The translations under genes were made by a program, and so were the position numbers. Shown piece by piece: positions 22,393 through 34,132 of a stretch of DNA of 64,000 nt. The DNA comes from Cordilura impudica (taxonomy: Eukaryota > Arthropoda > Insecta > Diptera > Scathophagidae), in assembly GCA_963682025.1 (NCBI GenBank), contig OY821521.1:95216051-95280050 (forward strand). The letters run 5' to 3'. Within the stretch, counting starts at the first letter, position 1, and each line of letters starts with the position of its first letter. The notes under the pieces were generated by a model. The model saw only the letters and a list, made by a program, of their open reading frames with translations. It made no database searches and was not told where the DNA came from.

Positions 22393-23778
22393 ATGTGGCC
22401 CGAAAACGTTGGTATTTTAGCCATTGAGATTTTATTTCCCTCTCAATATGTGGATCAAACAGAATTGGAACAATTTGATGGTGCTTCCGCTGGAAAATAT
22501 ACCATTGGTTTGGGTCAAGCCAAAATGGGTTTTTGCACCGATCGTGAAGATGTTAATTCTCTATGTATGACAGTTGTAAGCCGCCTTATGGAAAGACATC
22601 ATATCAAATACAGTGATATAGGACGCTTAGAAGTTGGCACTGAGACCATAGTGGACAAATCGAAATCTGTTAAGTCTGTGTTAATGCAGCTATTCGCTGA
22701 TAGTGGCAATACCGATATTGAGGGTATCGATACAACGAATGCCTGTTATGGTGGCACAGCAGCATTATTTAATTCCATCAATTGGATTGAATCGTCATCA
22801 TGGGATGGTCGCTTAGCTTTAGCGGTATGTGCTGATATTGCTGTATATGCCAAAGGTGCGGCTAGACCTACGGGTGGCGCTGGCGCTATAGCCATGTTAG
22901 TGGGACCAAATGCTCCGCTGGTATTTGAGAGAGGCCTAAGAGCTACACATATGGAACATGCTTATGATTTTTATAAACCAGATTTAAGTTCAGAATATCC
23001 AACTGTAGATGGGAAATTGTCGATTCAATGTTATTTGTCGGCCCTGGATACCTGCTATCAATTGTATCGCAAAAAGTTTGAAAAAATGAATCCGAACTGT
23101 GAAACACAGGGTTTGGATAATTTTGATGCTATACTTTTTCATACACCATTCTGTAAATTAGTACAAAAATCTGTGGCTCGCTTAGTATTCAATGATTTCC
23201 TATTGACTGCGGACGAAACGAAACGGGCTGTCAAATATCCTGCTCTAGAAAAATTTAATAACTCGACATTTGCTTCGACCTACTTCGATCGTGATGTTGA
23301 GAAGGCGTTTATGACTCAGTTTGCTAATGTTTTTGATACAAAAACCAAAAACTCCCTGCTGGTAGCCAATCAAGTGGGTAACATGTATACACCTTCGGTC
23401 TACTCAGGTTTGGTATCATTGCTGGTCAATGAAAAATCTGAAAATCTAGTGGGCAAACGTATTGCTGTCTTTTCGTATGGTTCCGGTTTGGCCGCCTCAA
23501 TGTACTCTATTAAAGTGACCTCAGATGCCGACGTCTTCCAGAAATTTTTATCGAAACTAGATTATGTATTGCCTTTATTGAATTCTCGCGAAAAGGTCGA
23601 TCCTCAGTTGTTCACCGAACTGATGGAGGTGAGAGAGAAAAATAATCACGCCGCACCATATACGCCTGCGGGCAGTATTACTGCTTTATTCCCGGGCACC
23701 TACTACCTCAAGAGTGTTGATGATAAGCATCGACGTACCTACGAACGCTCACCAACTATTTCAAATGGTGTTCATTGA
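22393..23778 (+). CDS. Hmgs: Hydroxymethylglutaryl-CoA synthase (HMG-CoA synthase)
   Basis: The product condenses acetyl-CoA with acetoacetyl-CoA to give HMG-CoA, the step before HMG-CoA reductase in the mevalonate pathway. The 461-residue frame is full length for the family and has no intron. The catalytic residues expected for eukaryotic HMGS are visible: Glu84 in [10 protein letters not shown], the acyl-carrying Cys118 in TTNACYGG, and His250 in [14 protein letters not shown]. Other signatures are [20 protein letters not shown] (35-53), ARPTGGAGA (157-165), YSGLVS near 345 and [13 protein letters not shown] (about 372-384). It starts WPENVGI and has no mitochondrial presequence, so it is the cytosolic type; it ends ISNGVH. 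The ATG in AAACAATGTGG is a good insect start context. Codon usage is clearly different from the flanking AT-rich DNA. It stands alone, with repeats on both sides. Confidence 0.97.
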   Translation: MWPENVGILAIEILFPSQYVDQTELEQFDGASAGKYTIGLGQAKMGFCTDREDVNSLCMTVVSRLMERHHIKYSDIGRLEVGTETIVDKSKSVKSVLMQLFADSGNTDIEGIDTTNACYGGTAALFNSINWIESSSWDGRLALAVCADIAVYAKGAARPTGGAGAIAMLVGPNAPLVFERGLRATHMEHAYDFYKPDLSSEYPTVDGKLSIQCYLSALDTCYQLYRKKFEKMNPNCETQGLDNFDAILFHTPFCKLVQKSVARLVFNDFLLTADETKRAVKYPALEKFNNSTFASTYFDRDVEKAFMTQFANVFDTKTKNSLLVANQVGNMYTPSVYSGLVSLLVNEKSENLVGKRIAVFSYGSGLAASMYSIKVTSDADVFQKFLSKLDYVLPLLNSREKVDPQLFTELMEVREKNNHAAPYTPAGSITALFPGTYYLKSVDDKHRRTYERSPTISNGVH

Positions 23779-25340
23779 AAAAGATGGAGAACAGAACAAA
23801 TATTAGCTTTACAATTAATTTTACTTGGGAAATTTGAAAACTATTTTATATTTAAGATTTGACAAATGGAAAAGTTCATTTCGATAAAATTCCCAGAATT
23901 AAAATATTATTGTTCAGATTTTTAGCTGTGTAACAGATTAAAAATTTAAATAATTTAATTTAAAATAGAAAAAAAAATCGAAAAAAAAATAATTTTCAAT
24001 TTTAAAAATTTATATTAGTTTAAAAAAATTTAATTTCAAATTTGAAAAAAATTAATTTCAGATTTTTAAAAATTGCATGTAAAATCAAAAAAAAAATATA
24101 TATATAAATTTATATTTATATTATATTAAAATAATTTATTTTAAATTTAAAAATAAATTAAAAAGAAATATAATTTTAATTTAAACAAAAATTAATATTA
24201 TTTTGAAAAACTTAAATAATAAACAATAAAAATCTATTAAAATGTTTAAATTATTCTTTAAAATTAAATAATTAAATTTTTTATTTACCATAAATATCAA
24301 ATTTAAATATCAATATTAATTAAATTGTTTATTATAAATCAAAAATCTAATTGATTGATCAATTTAAAACTTATTTATAAATTTAAAAATAAGTTTAAAA
24401 TATAATTATAAAATTTGCAAAAGAAAATTAAAAACACTTTTTTTAATTAAAAATAACTTTTGAAATAATTTTTTGTTAAATTTTTTGTTATTAATTTATA
24501 AACATTTTTTTAATTGAAAATCACTATTAATTTGTGTTTAAAAAATTTTTTTCTAGTAAAAATTTTAAATTTTTACGAATATATTTTTTAGATACAACTG
24601 GAAATTATTATTATTATTTTTAAATAATTTTTTTTCTTAGTAAAAATCAACAAAATAAACTATAAAAATTAAAATTAACCTAAAAAACTTGACAATAATT
24701 TCATAAAATTCAATAAATATATTACATTAAGCTGTTAAAACTATTTTATTTGATAATTATATTGACTTATGTATTATAAAAATATCAGCTCTCTAAAATC
24801 ATTTTTAATTAATTATTTATTACAATCATAATTGTAAAAAAATTTTGTTGTTTGTATTTTTATTTTGAAATTATTACCGCTTGAGCTTAATCATGGAATG
24901 TTTATTATAAATATAAAAAAGATACATACATATAAAACAAAAGATTTTTATACCATTTTATATCTGATTATCTATGACACACTATGAAATAAGTCAATAT
25001 TTAATTTTAATTTCAAGAAATCTTAAAGTTTTAAATATTTATAAAATAGTCAATGCAAAAATCTTCATTATTTATTAAATCATCAACAAAATATTATTTT
25101 AGTAAATAATAAACTATTTTGTTTTGTTAATATTTTAAATAATAAAACTTAATTTTTAAAAAGAAACCGTCAAATATTCTACTTATTTATTTACTTTTTT
25201 TTAATGTTTTTATTTATTGAATCTTCACTTTTTTTAATATGTGAACTAACAATAATTTTACAAATATTAAAACTAGTACTTAATATAATGTCCAGCCCAG
25301 TGTCAGATAATATATAAATAGGATATATTAAATATAAAAA
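23779..25340. other. Hmgs 3' flank, extreme AT-rich sequence
   Basis: ATTAAA occurs at about 23897 and 23938 and AATAAA at about 24225, any of which could serve Hmgs polyadenylation. The rest is low-complexity poly-A/T-dominated DNA with no recognisable gene or repeat family. Confidence 0.5.
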
Positions 25341-25379
25341 ATAATGCTCTCAAAAATCATCCATTTATGCGTCTCAGTG

Positions 25380-26180
25380 TATCAGGTCGGCTGTGTCCAA
25401 CCGTCTAAGGCGTAGGTGGCCACGAATATTTAGTAAATTTCGGGCTAATATGTTAGGGTGAGTTAGAAGTTTATTCAAATATCTGAGTTTGTGTCATAAT
25501 TTCATCTTTGACAAGAGGAACATTTAAGTCCCTATGTATGTTGGAATTTCTGACATACCAGTTAAATCTAAATAAACATATTTCTTTTGTTAGCTGAAAA
25601 ATAATCGATTTACAATTAGAGATCTAGCTGATACTGTTGTCATTTCAAAAGTATCAGTCAACATAATTTTAATAGATATTGTGGACATCAAACACGTTAA
25701 TGCTTTCTGACTATCAGAACGAAATGAAACGCATCATTACCGGCGATGAAACAACCAACCAATCACGCGAATATAATACAGAAGCGGAAAAATCACTCTA
25801 AAGTCATTCAAAATCATGTTAACAGATTTCTTCGGGTTTTGCGTCGTTTGCGTGAAGCCTTCCGGAAAAATAGACAATTCTTTGTTCTTGTGCCATGGCA
25901 ATGCACCATCTAACACTGATTTAGTTCTTACAGTCCATTTTACACAAAATTCAACTTAAATCGTTCGACAACCACCGCATTTGTCTGATTTAGCATCGTG
26001 TGACTTCTGGTGATTCAATAAACTCAAAACACCAGCAGGGGCGCCGTTCTGAATCTATTTAGCAAGTAGAAACCGAATAGCTGTGGTCTTTGAAGGTCAT
26101 TCCGGTAATCGAGAATTGTTTAAAATATTGCAAATAGCGTTGGTATAATCAATTTGGAAGAATAAGGATTTCTCATTTTA
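25380..26180 (+). pseudogene. Decayed mariner transposase
   Basis: Broken plus-strand frames match mariner order. About 25600-25690 reads 'NRFTIRDLADTVVISKVSVN' (helix-turn-helix). About 25710-25770 reads 'YQNEMKRIITGDE' (first catalytic Asp of the ITGDET block). About 25810-25880 reads 'KSFKIMLTDFFG' and 'LRRLREAFRKN'. About 25890-26000 is a decayed HHDNAPAHTS-like segment and remnants of the SPDLAPCDF block. Stops and deletions throughout. Confidence 0.65.
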
Positions 26181-26587
26181 TATTTGTTATAAATAAATAA
26201 ATAATAAATAAAAATATTTGTTATTTGCTTTTGATACATTGATTTTGATTTCAACTATAATTTTTTAAAGTATTTCCATTAGAATTTATAAATAATTGCT
26301 ATTAGCATAAAAATTACTAATTTAAATAAATACAAATTACAATTTGCATATAATTAATAAATCCCATCTACTATATTATAGAAATTACATATATATACAT
26401 TTTCCATTTACATTATATTAAAAATAAATTATTTATGAATGTTGCTATTGAACAAACATTTTTTCCTACTACTAAATTCAATCAACAGTTTATCAATTGT
26501 TTAAATATATTTTATGTTTTGCTTGAACTTTTAAAAGAAAACACATTTCATCTATAAACAAACTTTGCCATTATATACGTACTTGTA

Positions 26588-27316
26588 TTTATACCCTATG
26601 CCACTATGTGGTCAGGGTATAATGAATTTGTGCTGATGTTTGTAACTGCCAAAAATATTTGACCTAGACCCACCTTTTATTATAGCGATCGACTCTGAAT
26701 CACTTTCTGAGTCGATTTAGCGATGTCCGTCCGTCCGGCCGTTTGTGTGTCCATGTAAACTTGTAATCAAACTACAGGTCGCAAATGTGAACATATTTTG
26801 ATGATATGGCTTCTATCAGCCATATCATTAAAGTTATTGAAATTGGCGAAAATCGGTGCATGTTCAGACATAGTCCCCATACAAATGAGACCTATGAAAA
26901 CGACTTAAAATGCCATATGATCCAAATTATCAAATAGATATCTCTCAAATTGGGTTTATGTGTGTTTATTACACCCGTTAAAGATGCTTCCCGATCTTCA
27001 CTTAAATCTATCCAAAAACAAAAATTTTTCACAGATTTTCCTCAAGTTTGGTTTGTTTATGTTCTTGCAAAAAATAAGTGACCTTACCAAATATGGTCTG
27101 GATCGGTCTATTTTTCGACCTAGTCCCCATATAAATATAGCCTCCGATATGAACTTTTTCACATTCTTAGGAAAAAAAAAATTAATAACAATGCCACTCA
27201 AATTTGGTTTATGGTTATTTTCTATCTCCAATTAGTTGGGCCTAACACATAGGGTCTCTAAACGCATGGCATAGGGTATGGTACAGTCTGTCTCGACCGA
27301 CTATAATTTTCTTGTT
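26588..27316 (+). repeat. HINE/DINE-like repeat R1, copy C
   Basis: Starts TTTATACCCTATGCCACTAT. It has GTCCGTCCGTCC at about 26725 and a degenerate terminal palindrome (AGTCTGTCTCGACCGACTAT) before TTTTCTTG. Belongs to a slightly divergent subfamily together with copy D. Confidence 0.75.
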
Positions 27317-27718
27317 TTGTTTTGTGTACATCTATAAAAACAACAAAAAAAAAATTCAATTGAAAGAGTTATTAAATTAGCCAAAATATCGGGGGAAAAT
27401 TTTAATAGTCAATCAAAAAAGTTTTGGTACAAAGATGAATTTCCAAACAAAACCACAAAAAGAAAAACACAAATATCCAAAGGATGTATTTATTTATTTA
27501 TTTTATTTATTTTTTAACAGTAACTAAACAACATGGATATATTGTGATCAAGAAATATTCAGGGAGTAACAATGCAATGGAAACTTTTAACAAAATATAT
27601 ATTTGACGACTTGAACGGTCAATACAAAAAGAAATCTTTCATTAATTAAAAAATGTTTATGTTTTATATATATAAAAAGAAAAAAAAATACTTACATTGT
27701 AATGAATAATTATTATAA
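27317..27718. other. AT-rich spacer, no gene seen
   Basis: Contains a TTTATTTATTTATTTTATTT run at about 27488-27513; nothing else recognised. Confidence 0.5.
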
Positions 27719-28045
27719 CTAGCAGATTCCAGCCCACGAAATTCGAGCGCAAATTCTAGGAAATTTTATTTTTTCATTAAATAAAAACCCTAAAAGTATG
27801 ATAATCAATAAAACCAATTCACAAATCAACACAAAAAACAAACTCATTTTTATTATAAACACATTATCAAATTTAATAAACACACACATAGCATTGTATA
27901 ATTTTATGTATGTATGTGTTTTTTTTAATGCAATTTACGCAAAATAAAGGAAAAAATCTGTAAATCTGCAAATCGGCTAAAAAGAAATACCTTTCAAATA
28001 ATATACGTTTGGTCAAAATAGATAACAAAAAAAATTTTTGGTTAC
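27719..28045 (-). repeat. Dispersed repeat R2, copy 3
   Basis: Inverted copy beginning AACTAGCAGATTCCAGCCCA and CGAAATTCGAG. It is truncated before the AGGCTAGGCGATTT end seen in copies 1, 2 and 4. Confidence 0.65.
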
Positions 28046-28690
28046 CAATAACCATTATTGAAAGTAATTTTGTAGTTTAGTTATTGAACTACTTTAATTA
28101 AACTACTTAAAGTTAAATTTTTAATCAACTTTTTAATTAAATAATATTTTATATATAAAATTAATAAACATTTCTTACAGAAGTGCACATTTTATTTATT
28201 TTACCAAAGTCATTTAAATTCCTTATCCATCAAACGCCTTGGATATGCATCCATTTCATCAAAAATACAATACGTATCAGGGTAGCGATAACCAAAAAAT
28301 AAAATTTTTCTCAATAATGGTTATTGGTAACCAAAAAACTTTTTTGATCGTTATAATAGTTATTCATAACCAAAAAAATATTTCTCATTAATATTGGTTA
28401 CGGTGACTAAAATACTATACATCTTACGGTAAAGGTTAAAAATTCCCTAAAGTAGATAAAGCGAATTTTAACGTAACCTATTTTTTCGAAAGAAAAAAAT
28501 AACAATTAGTTTCTGTCCCTGGATAAAAAGTCTGGAAATTCCTTGCAAAACAATTAAGAATATTATAGTCGGTCTATCGGTCTAGACCGACTATGCGATA
28601 CCATATATCAAAAGATATTTACAACAATGTTTATAAACATCTGTTTTAGAACCATGTTGTGTTCGTCATCATTTAATTTCATATAAAATT
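28046..28690. other. AT-rich spacer with a solo R1 end
   Basis: Several GGTTATTGGTAACC-like imperfect palindromes occur at 28260-28400. At 28557-28608 there is an isolated R1 3' end (TATAGTCGGTCT, duplicated CGGTCT, AGACCGACTATGCGATACC) in minus orientation. No gene seen. Confidence 0.55.
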
Positions 28691-28691
28691 G

Positions 28692-29640
28692 CTATATCGG
28701 TACACCTAAAATTAAAACTATAATACTACGAAACAAAATAAGAATATTCTGTTTTCCTTTAATGCCGAAAGTGCAAGACTTGCTTTCTTTTGAAAATAAA
28801 ACACATTCCCAAAATTCTGGAGCTTCTTTTAACCCATACTCTCTGCTAATTGATCTGATCTTGTTGTGACTATAGATTAATTTTGGGGTAGTCACGCACA
28901 GTTACGGAGTGCTTTAAAACCCATTTCCCCTTATCCGATCGATCTGAAACTTGGTCGATAGATTTGCCGTGAAAAAAGATTAACTTTGACATAGTCACTC
29001 ATAGTCACGCGCAGTCACGGAGTGATTTAAATTCCATTTCCCCTAATCCAATCAATCTGAAACTTGGTCCACAGACTTGTTGTCACCAAATATTAACTTA
29101 AAGATAGTCACACACAGTCATGCATAGTCACGCGCAGTCACGGAGTGATTTAAATCCCATTTTCCCTCATCCAATCAATCTGAAACTTGGTCCATATACT
29201 TGTTGTGACCAAAGATTAATTTTAAAATAGTCACGCAAAATCACGCGCAGTTTCTGAGAGATTCTAAACTCATATGTATAAGGAAATATAGAGTTTTAAT
29301 AAAAACTTTGTTTTTATGTGTTAGATTATAATTAATTATTTACATACTCATTTGCAAAGTCTATAGGTTTTTTTGCTTTTTACGTGCTAGAAGACCATTT
29401 TTTAATATTTTGCGAACGATATCTGCCCGAATGTTTTTGCCGAATGATTATTTCATTTTAGAACTTATTTGGGAAGTCGAAATACTGTGATTCTCTTTTA
29501 TTGTCGTGTGTTCCCTTTTCGCACTTAGCTAATTTAGAAGTTTTAAGAGATGTACTGTACAAATCCAAAATATTTCACGAAAAGATTTGTCATCATTTCT
29601 AAGCTTACGGATAACCTTTTTCTCGTCAGCACCGATTTGT
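28692..29640 (-). pseudogene. Tc1-like transposase, split by repeat R3
   Basis: The N-terminal part at about 29640-29370 reads 'EKKVIRKLRNDDKSFREI' then 'AKREHTTIKENHSISTSQIS', a Tc1 helix-turn-helix and linker. The catalytic part at about 28840-28700 reads 'REYGLKEAPEFWECVLFSKE' then 'SKSCTFGIKGKQN', matching the EFW..VLFSDESKF..FG block but with the first catalytic Asp replaced by Lys. Repeat R3 copy 2 lies between the two parts. Not functional. Confidence 0.65.
28840..29335 (+). repeat. Tandem-repeat element R3, copy 2
   Basis: Four units of about 105-120 bp with AGTCACGCACAGTTACGGAG-type cores and CTGAAACTTGGTC. It has the same right end as copy 1 (AAACTCATATGTATAAGGAA ... TTTGTTTTTATGTGTTAGAT). 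It is inserted into the Tc1 relic. Confidence 0.75.
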
Positions 29641-30600
29641 CAAAATATAGTCCAAAAGAAATAAATAAATTCAGTCAAACCAGCTTTATACAAATATGTT
29701 TGTCTTTTACTAAAAAAAAATCGATGTAACAAACCTGTACGAAAACTTTTTCGGGCATACTGAGTTTCTTGTGTTGTAAACAAAAAAAAAGTCTGTAGAA
29801 ATATTCACAATTTTTCAATGGCAAAAAGTTCTTAATTCAAAATATTTTATTAAAATTTGTTTATAACTTAAATATTTTATCTTCAAGTATACGTATAATT
29901 TTTCTGGCAAGTGTTCATAATATAAATCGGAATTATATTGTACTTAATCAATAATTTTGAGAATTGTTATAATATTTCAAAAACTACAAAACGGAAATTT
30001 CAGAATTGCGGAAAGGTATCAATTTAAAAGTTAAATGTTAAATAACTGAAATAAACAAACGAAACCAACAAAAATACGTTAAGTAGGGTAATTTCTTTTG
30101 AATAATTGTTAAAAAAAAAGTTCAATAAATATTTCTTCGACAAACAAATGAATTCTATTTAGAATTTAACTGATGTATATTTTTACCAATGGTCAACGAG
30201 TCCTAAATTTGCTTTAGTATCATACATAAACAAAATATATGGTAAGATAAAAAAGAGTCTATATGGAAAGAATATTAATGGGCACAAACAAACATACAAA
30301 CTTTAGTAAATTATAAATAAAGATTATCCATAATATATTCAATTAAAAATTTATTTTGTTTGTACTTAAATTTCTGCCGATAGTAAAATTTACAAAAAGT
30401 TTTCAGTTTAAAAAAATCTGTAACTGTTGATGTTTTGAAGTTACAAACTTTGTATTGGAATTGCAATTTTTTTAATTTTAATTTTTAAAAATTCTAATTA
30501 AAGTTTAATTACCATTAGTATAAGTAACTCAAATTAAAACGTTAATTAAAATTTCCGAAACGAAAGAGGTTTTATTTCCCTCAATTTTATTCCAGCCGGT
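29641..30600. other. AT-rich sequence, no gene seen
   Basis: No supported coding region or repeat family. Confidence 0.6.
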
Positions 30601-30649
30601 TACTGGTATCTGTCAAAATTCAGCTTGTGTCGCTTTATTAAAACTCCTT

Positions 30650-32266
30650 CTTTGCCTATGAATTTTGAATCTCTCCGTGACTGTGCGTGACTTTGCGTGA
30701 CTATGTCAAAGTTAATCTTCTTTCCCAGCAAGTCTATCGATCAAGTTTCAAATCGTTAGGATAAGGGGAAATGGGTTTTAAATCACTCCGTGACTTTGCG
30801 TGACTAGGTCGAAGTTAATCTTTCTTTACAGCAAGTATATCGACCAAGTTTCAGATTGATTGGATGAGGGGAAATCCGTTTTTCAATCTCTCCGTGACTG
30901 TGCGTGACTATGTCAAAGTTGATCTTTTTTCACAGCAAGTATATCGACTAAGTTTCAGATTGATTGAATGAGTGGAAATCCATTTTATATCTCTCCGTGA
31001 CTGTGCGTGACTATGTCAAAGTTAATATTTTTTTACACAGCAAGTGTATGGACCAAGCTTCAGATCGATCGGATGAGGGGAAATGACATTTAGGTCACTC
31101 CGTGACAGTGCGTGACTACCCCAATATTAATGTGTAGTCACAACAAGACTATGGGCCAACTTTCAGATCAATTGGATAAGGGGGAATGGGGTTGAACCAC
31201 GACAGACAGACAGACAGAGTGCATCAGTTAAAAGAAAGAGTTTAAAAAATGTAAATTTGGTTGTGGGTTTGACATTAATAGGTGGCTAAACCATAGGACC
31301 CATTTTCTTGAAATTTTCACAGTGTGTATATATTTTTATACCCTATACCACTATGTGGTCAGGGTAAAATGACTTTGTGCTGATGTTTGTAACTACCAAA
31401 AATATTTGACCTAGACCCACCTTTTATTATAATGATCGACTCAGAATCCCTTTCAGAATCCCTTTCTGAGTCGATTAAGCGATGTCCGTCCATCCGTCCG
31501 TTTGTCAGTCTGTCCGTCTGTGTGTCCATGTAAACCTTGTAATCAAACTACAGGTCGCAAATGTAAACATATTTTGATGAAATTTGGTATGTAAGCTTCT
31601 ATCAGCCATAGCATAAAATTGGCGAAAATTGGTGCATGTTCAGACATAGCCCCCATACAAATGATACCTATGAAATCGACTTAAACAATTAGTCATAGCC
31701 CCCATATAAAGCTGCTTCCCGATCTTCACTTAAATCTTTCAAAAACAAAAATATTGTATAGATTTTTTCTCAAATTTGGTTTGTATATGTTTTTGCCAAA
31801 AATAAATGACCTTACCAAATATGGTCAGGATAAGTCCATTTTTGACCTAGTCCCCATATAAATATAGATCCGATATGAACTTTCTCATATTCAAAGGAAA
31901 AAAAATTAATAACAATGCTACTCAAATTTGGTTTATGCTTATTTTCTATATCAAATTAGTTGGGCCCAAGAGATATTGTCTCTAAATGCATGGTATAGGG
32001 TATCGTATAGTCCGTCTAGACCGACTAAAGTTTTCTTACTTGTTAATATATGAAGTGGGCGTGGCACCTCCCATACAAAAAATATTATCTTATTAAACCC
32101 GACAGTCTTGAAACCAGATGTGAGTTCGCGAATGATGAGTGTAAGAAATTATGTGAAAAGTGGGCGGGATCAAACAAGTGGGCGTGGCACCCCCCATACA
32201 TAGTAAATACATATCATAATTAACAACAAAAATATTGGGTAAAACAACGTTTGCCGGGTCAGCTAG
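30650..32266 (-). repeat. Tandem-repeat element R3, copy 3 (longest), with nested R1
   Basis: Inverted units (CTCCGTGACTGTGCGTGACT cores) repeat at 30655-31130 and end in (GACA)n at 31202-31216. Beyond the nested R1 copy D the repeat probably continues through two 'AGTGGGCG(T/G)G' blocks to AACGTTTGCCGGGTCAGCTA at about 32246-32265. In inverted form that is the ACTAGCTGACCCGGCAAACG end common to many fly and other insect repeats. No coding capacity. Confidence 0.6.
31333..32043 (+). repeat. HINE/DINE-like repeat R1, copy D
   Basis: Starts TTTTTATACCCTATACCACT. It has (GTCC/GTCT)n at about 31485-31520, an internal deletion near 31690, and a degenerate terminal palindrome (AGTCCGTCTAGACCGACTAA). 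Nested in R3 copy 3. Confidence 0.75.
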
Positions 32267-32466
32267 TTAAAAATAAATGTCTTAAAATTATAAATAATAA
32301 ACACTGGAGACTCTCATCTCTTCTCTATAGCGAAACAGGTTATGATAAAATCATAGACCACATTGCCAAATTAAATTACAGATATTTTGATAAAATAGAA
32401 AATTCCACTTATCAAATGGTAAGGTTTTGTAGCGAATCCTATAGAAAGGATCGTCTTATAAAATGA
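32258..32466 (+). pseudogene. C-terminal scrap of a LINE reverse transcriptase
   Basis: The frame 'VKNKCLKIINNKHWRLSSLL' then 'YSETGYDKIIDHIAKLNYRY' matches the segment after the RT domain of Jockey-type elements. A related stretch ('[18 protein letters not shown]') sits at 44945-44830. AT-rich tail after the stop; 5' part absent. Confidence 0.5.
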
Positions 32467-34130
32467 TATATCCTCTAAATAAAACAATTCAATTTCAAGC
32501 TTTCAAGTTCTTTGCAAGAGCTAGCTAGAGCTCTCTGAGTGTTAAGCAAAGAATGTCTTGAATGAAAAGAATTGGGCCAAATTTATACTACCAATATGCT
32601 TACAAGGCAATTCTATATACGGTAGGGAGTATGATAACGTAAAGCATGTTTGTAACTCAATTGTATATACAAAGCAATGATTATTACTCAACACCAAAAG
32701 GGTTGACTGTAAACGCACAAAACATTCAATAAAGCATACAAACATTGTTGATCGTTCATTGCTTGTGTGCAATATGATATCTTTCTATTTCGATAATCAA
32801 AAATACTTTGGTAGAGTAATACCAAACGTGATTCATGCTACAATTCACTTAAATTATAATCCTTGTAACAAATTGGAAAATGTACGCTAAGGTTAAATTT
32901 TAAAATCTAAACTTATACGTATGTACGTATTTTCTAATAATATTTGAGATTCAAAAAAGGGCTTACCCTAACTTTTCCTTTATAAACCACAAGTATTCAC
33001 TAAAATAATTGTTAATACCCATTGATTCCTAATCTTAATTGTAGAAATATTTTTTTATAAAATGTCATAACAAATCATGTAATATGTAAAGATATAATAA
33101 TAAATAAAGATGTATATGAAATGAAAATTAAATGAGCAAACTGCGACCACAACGACAATCCCATACACTTATTTTTTTTTCCCAAGGACCCACAGTGGAA
33201 AACTAATTGCGCAATGTAAGATGATGAAGCAACATAAAAGCTATTTTTATGCAGCAATCATCTTGATAAAAATGATGTTGGAATAAAAAGTCTGAAAAGG
33301 AATGATGTACCGAAAAACGTATCTTATCTCCGGATACTCATGATATTGTACCCAGCCTGCAGATTGATGGAATTTGAAGAGTTTACTACTTTTTCCCGGA
33401 AAGCCAAAATAGCAAAGGCATTTACAATGGATGAGAATATGGAACAACAGAAACACCAATGCTCTTGCAATTGGGATCGAAAATATGCCAGTCATCAAAA
33501 AGTTCATCGACAAACAGTGAGCAACAGTATTACAAGGCCAACTATTACAGCTAAAGGCGAAATTTAAATAAAACATTGTGCCAAGTTCGGATGATAGTAC
33601 GGAAGGAATCCTGTTTGCGAAAATGATTATATCTGGGAAACAGGTATACAGCGAAGATAATAAAACTATTGCCCAAAACATTGAGTGCATCTTTCCATAG
33701 GTGTACGTACACATTTATGCGCGATTTAAATTGCCATCGGAATCAGGCATTGGCAGCAGCATAGTTGACAATTTAAAAAGGATGACCAAAGCAGTCTACT
33801 TTTTCTAGACGAGGTGTCAATCAGAACTAACTTCTTAACCAACAAGAGTAATGACAGTCCTACGAAAAATTAAACATATCTAATAAATTCCATACATCTC
33901 CTCCATTTGACAACATTATGGCTAACTTTTATGTTTTTTAACTTTAAAAAATATCCAAGCTGCTAATTTTTTTAATTTTTAGTAACATATTAACCTTTGA
34001 AATTTCATATATTTTTAAGTTTTAATATTTTTTATTTTTGTTTTTTAAATGAACAATATGGATAAAAAAAATATTAAAATTTCTATACATTTTGTTTTAA
34101 ATTTTCAAAATGTAAGATTTTAAAACAAAA
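32467..34130. other. No gene recognised
   Basis: The open frames at 33247-33714 (minus, 155 codons) and 33340-33567 (plus) overlap. Neither has a recognisable domain. The plus strand at 33295-33700 has a less AT-rich composition and could be a decayed coding segment. The remainder is AT-rich. Confidence 0.4.
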
Positions 34131-34132
34131 TA

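Noticed and set aside
33247..33714. 155-codon minus-strand frame
   Set aside because: Very hydrophobic/Phe-Ile-rich as expected from the reverse complement of A-rich sequence, overlaps a frame on the other strand, and has no recognisable domain or splice context.
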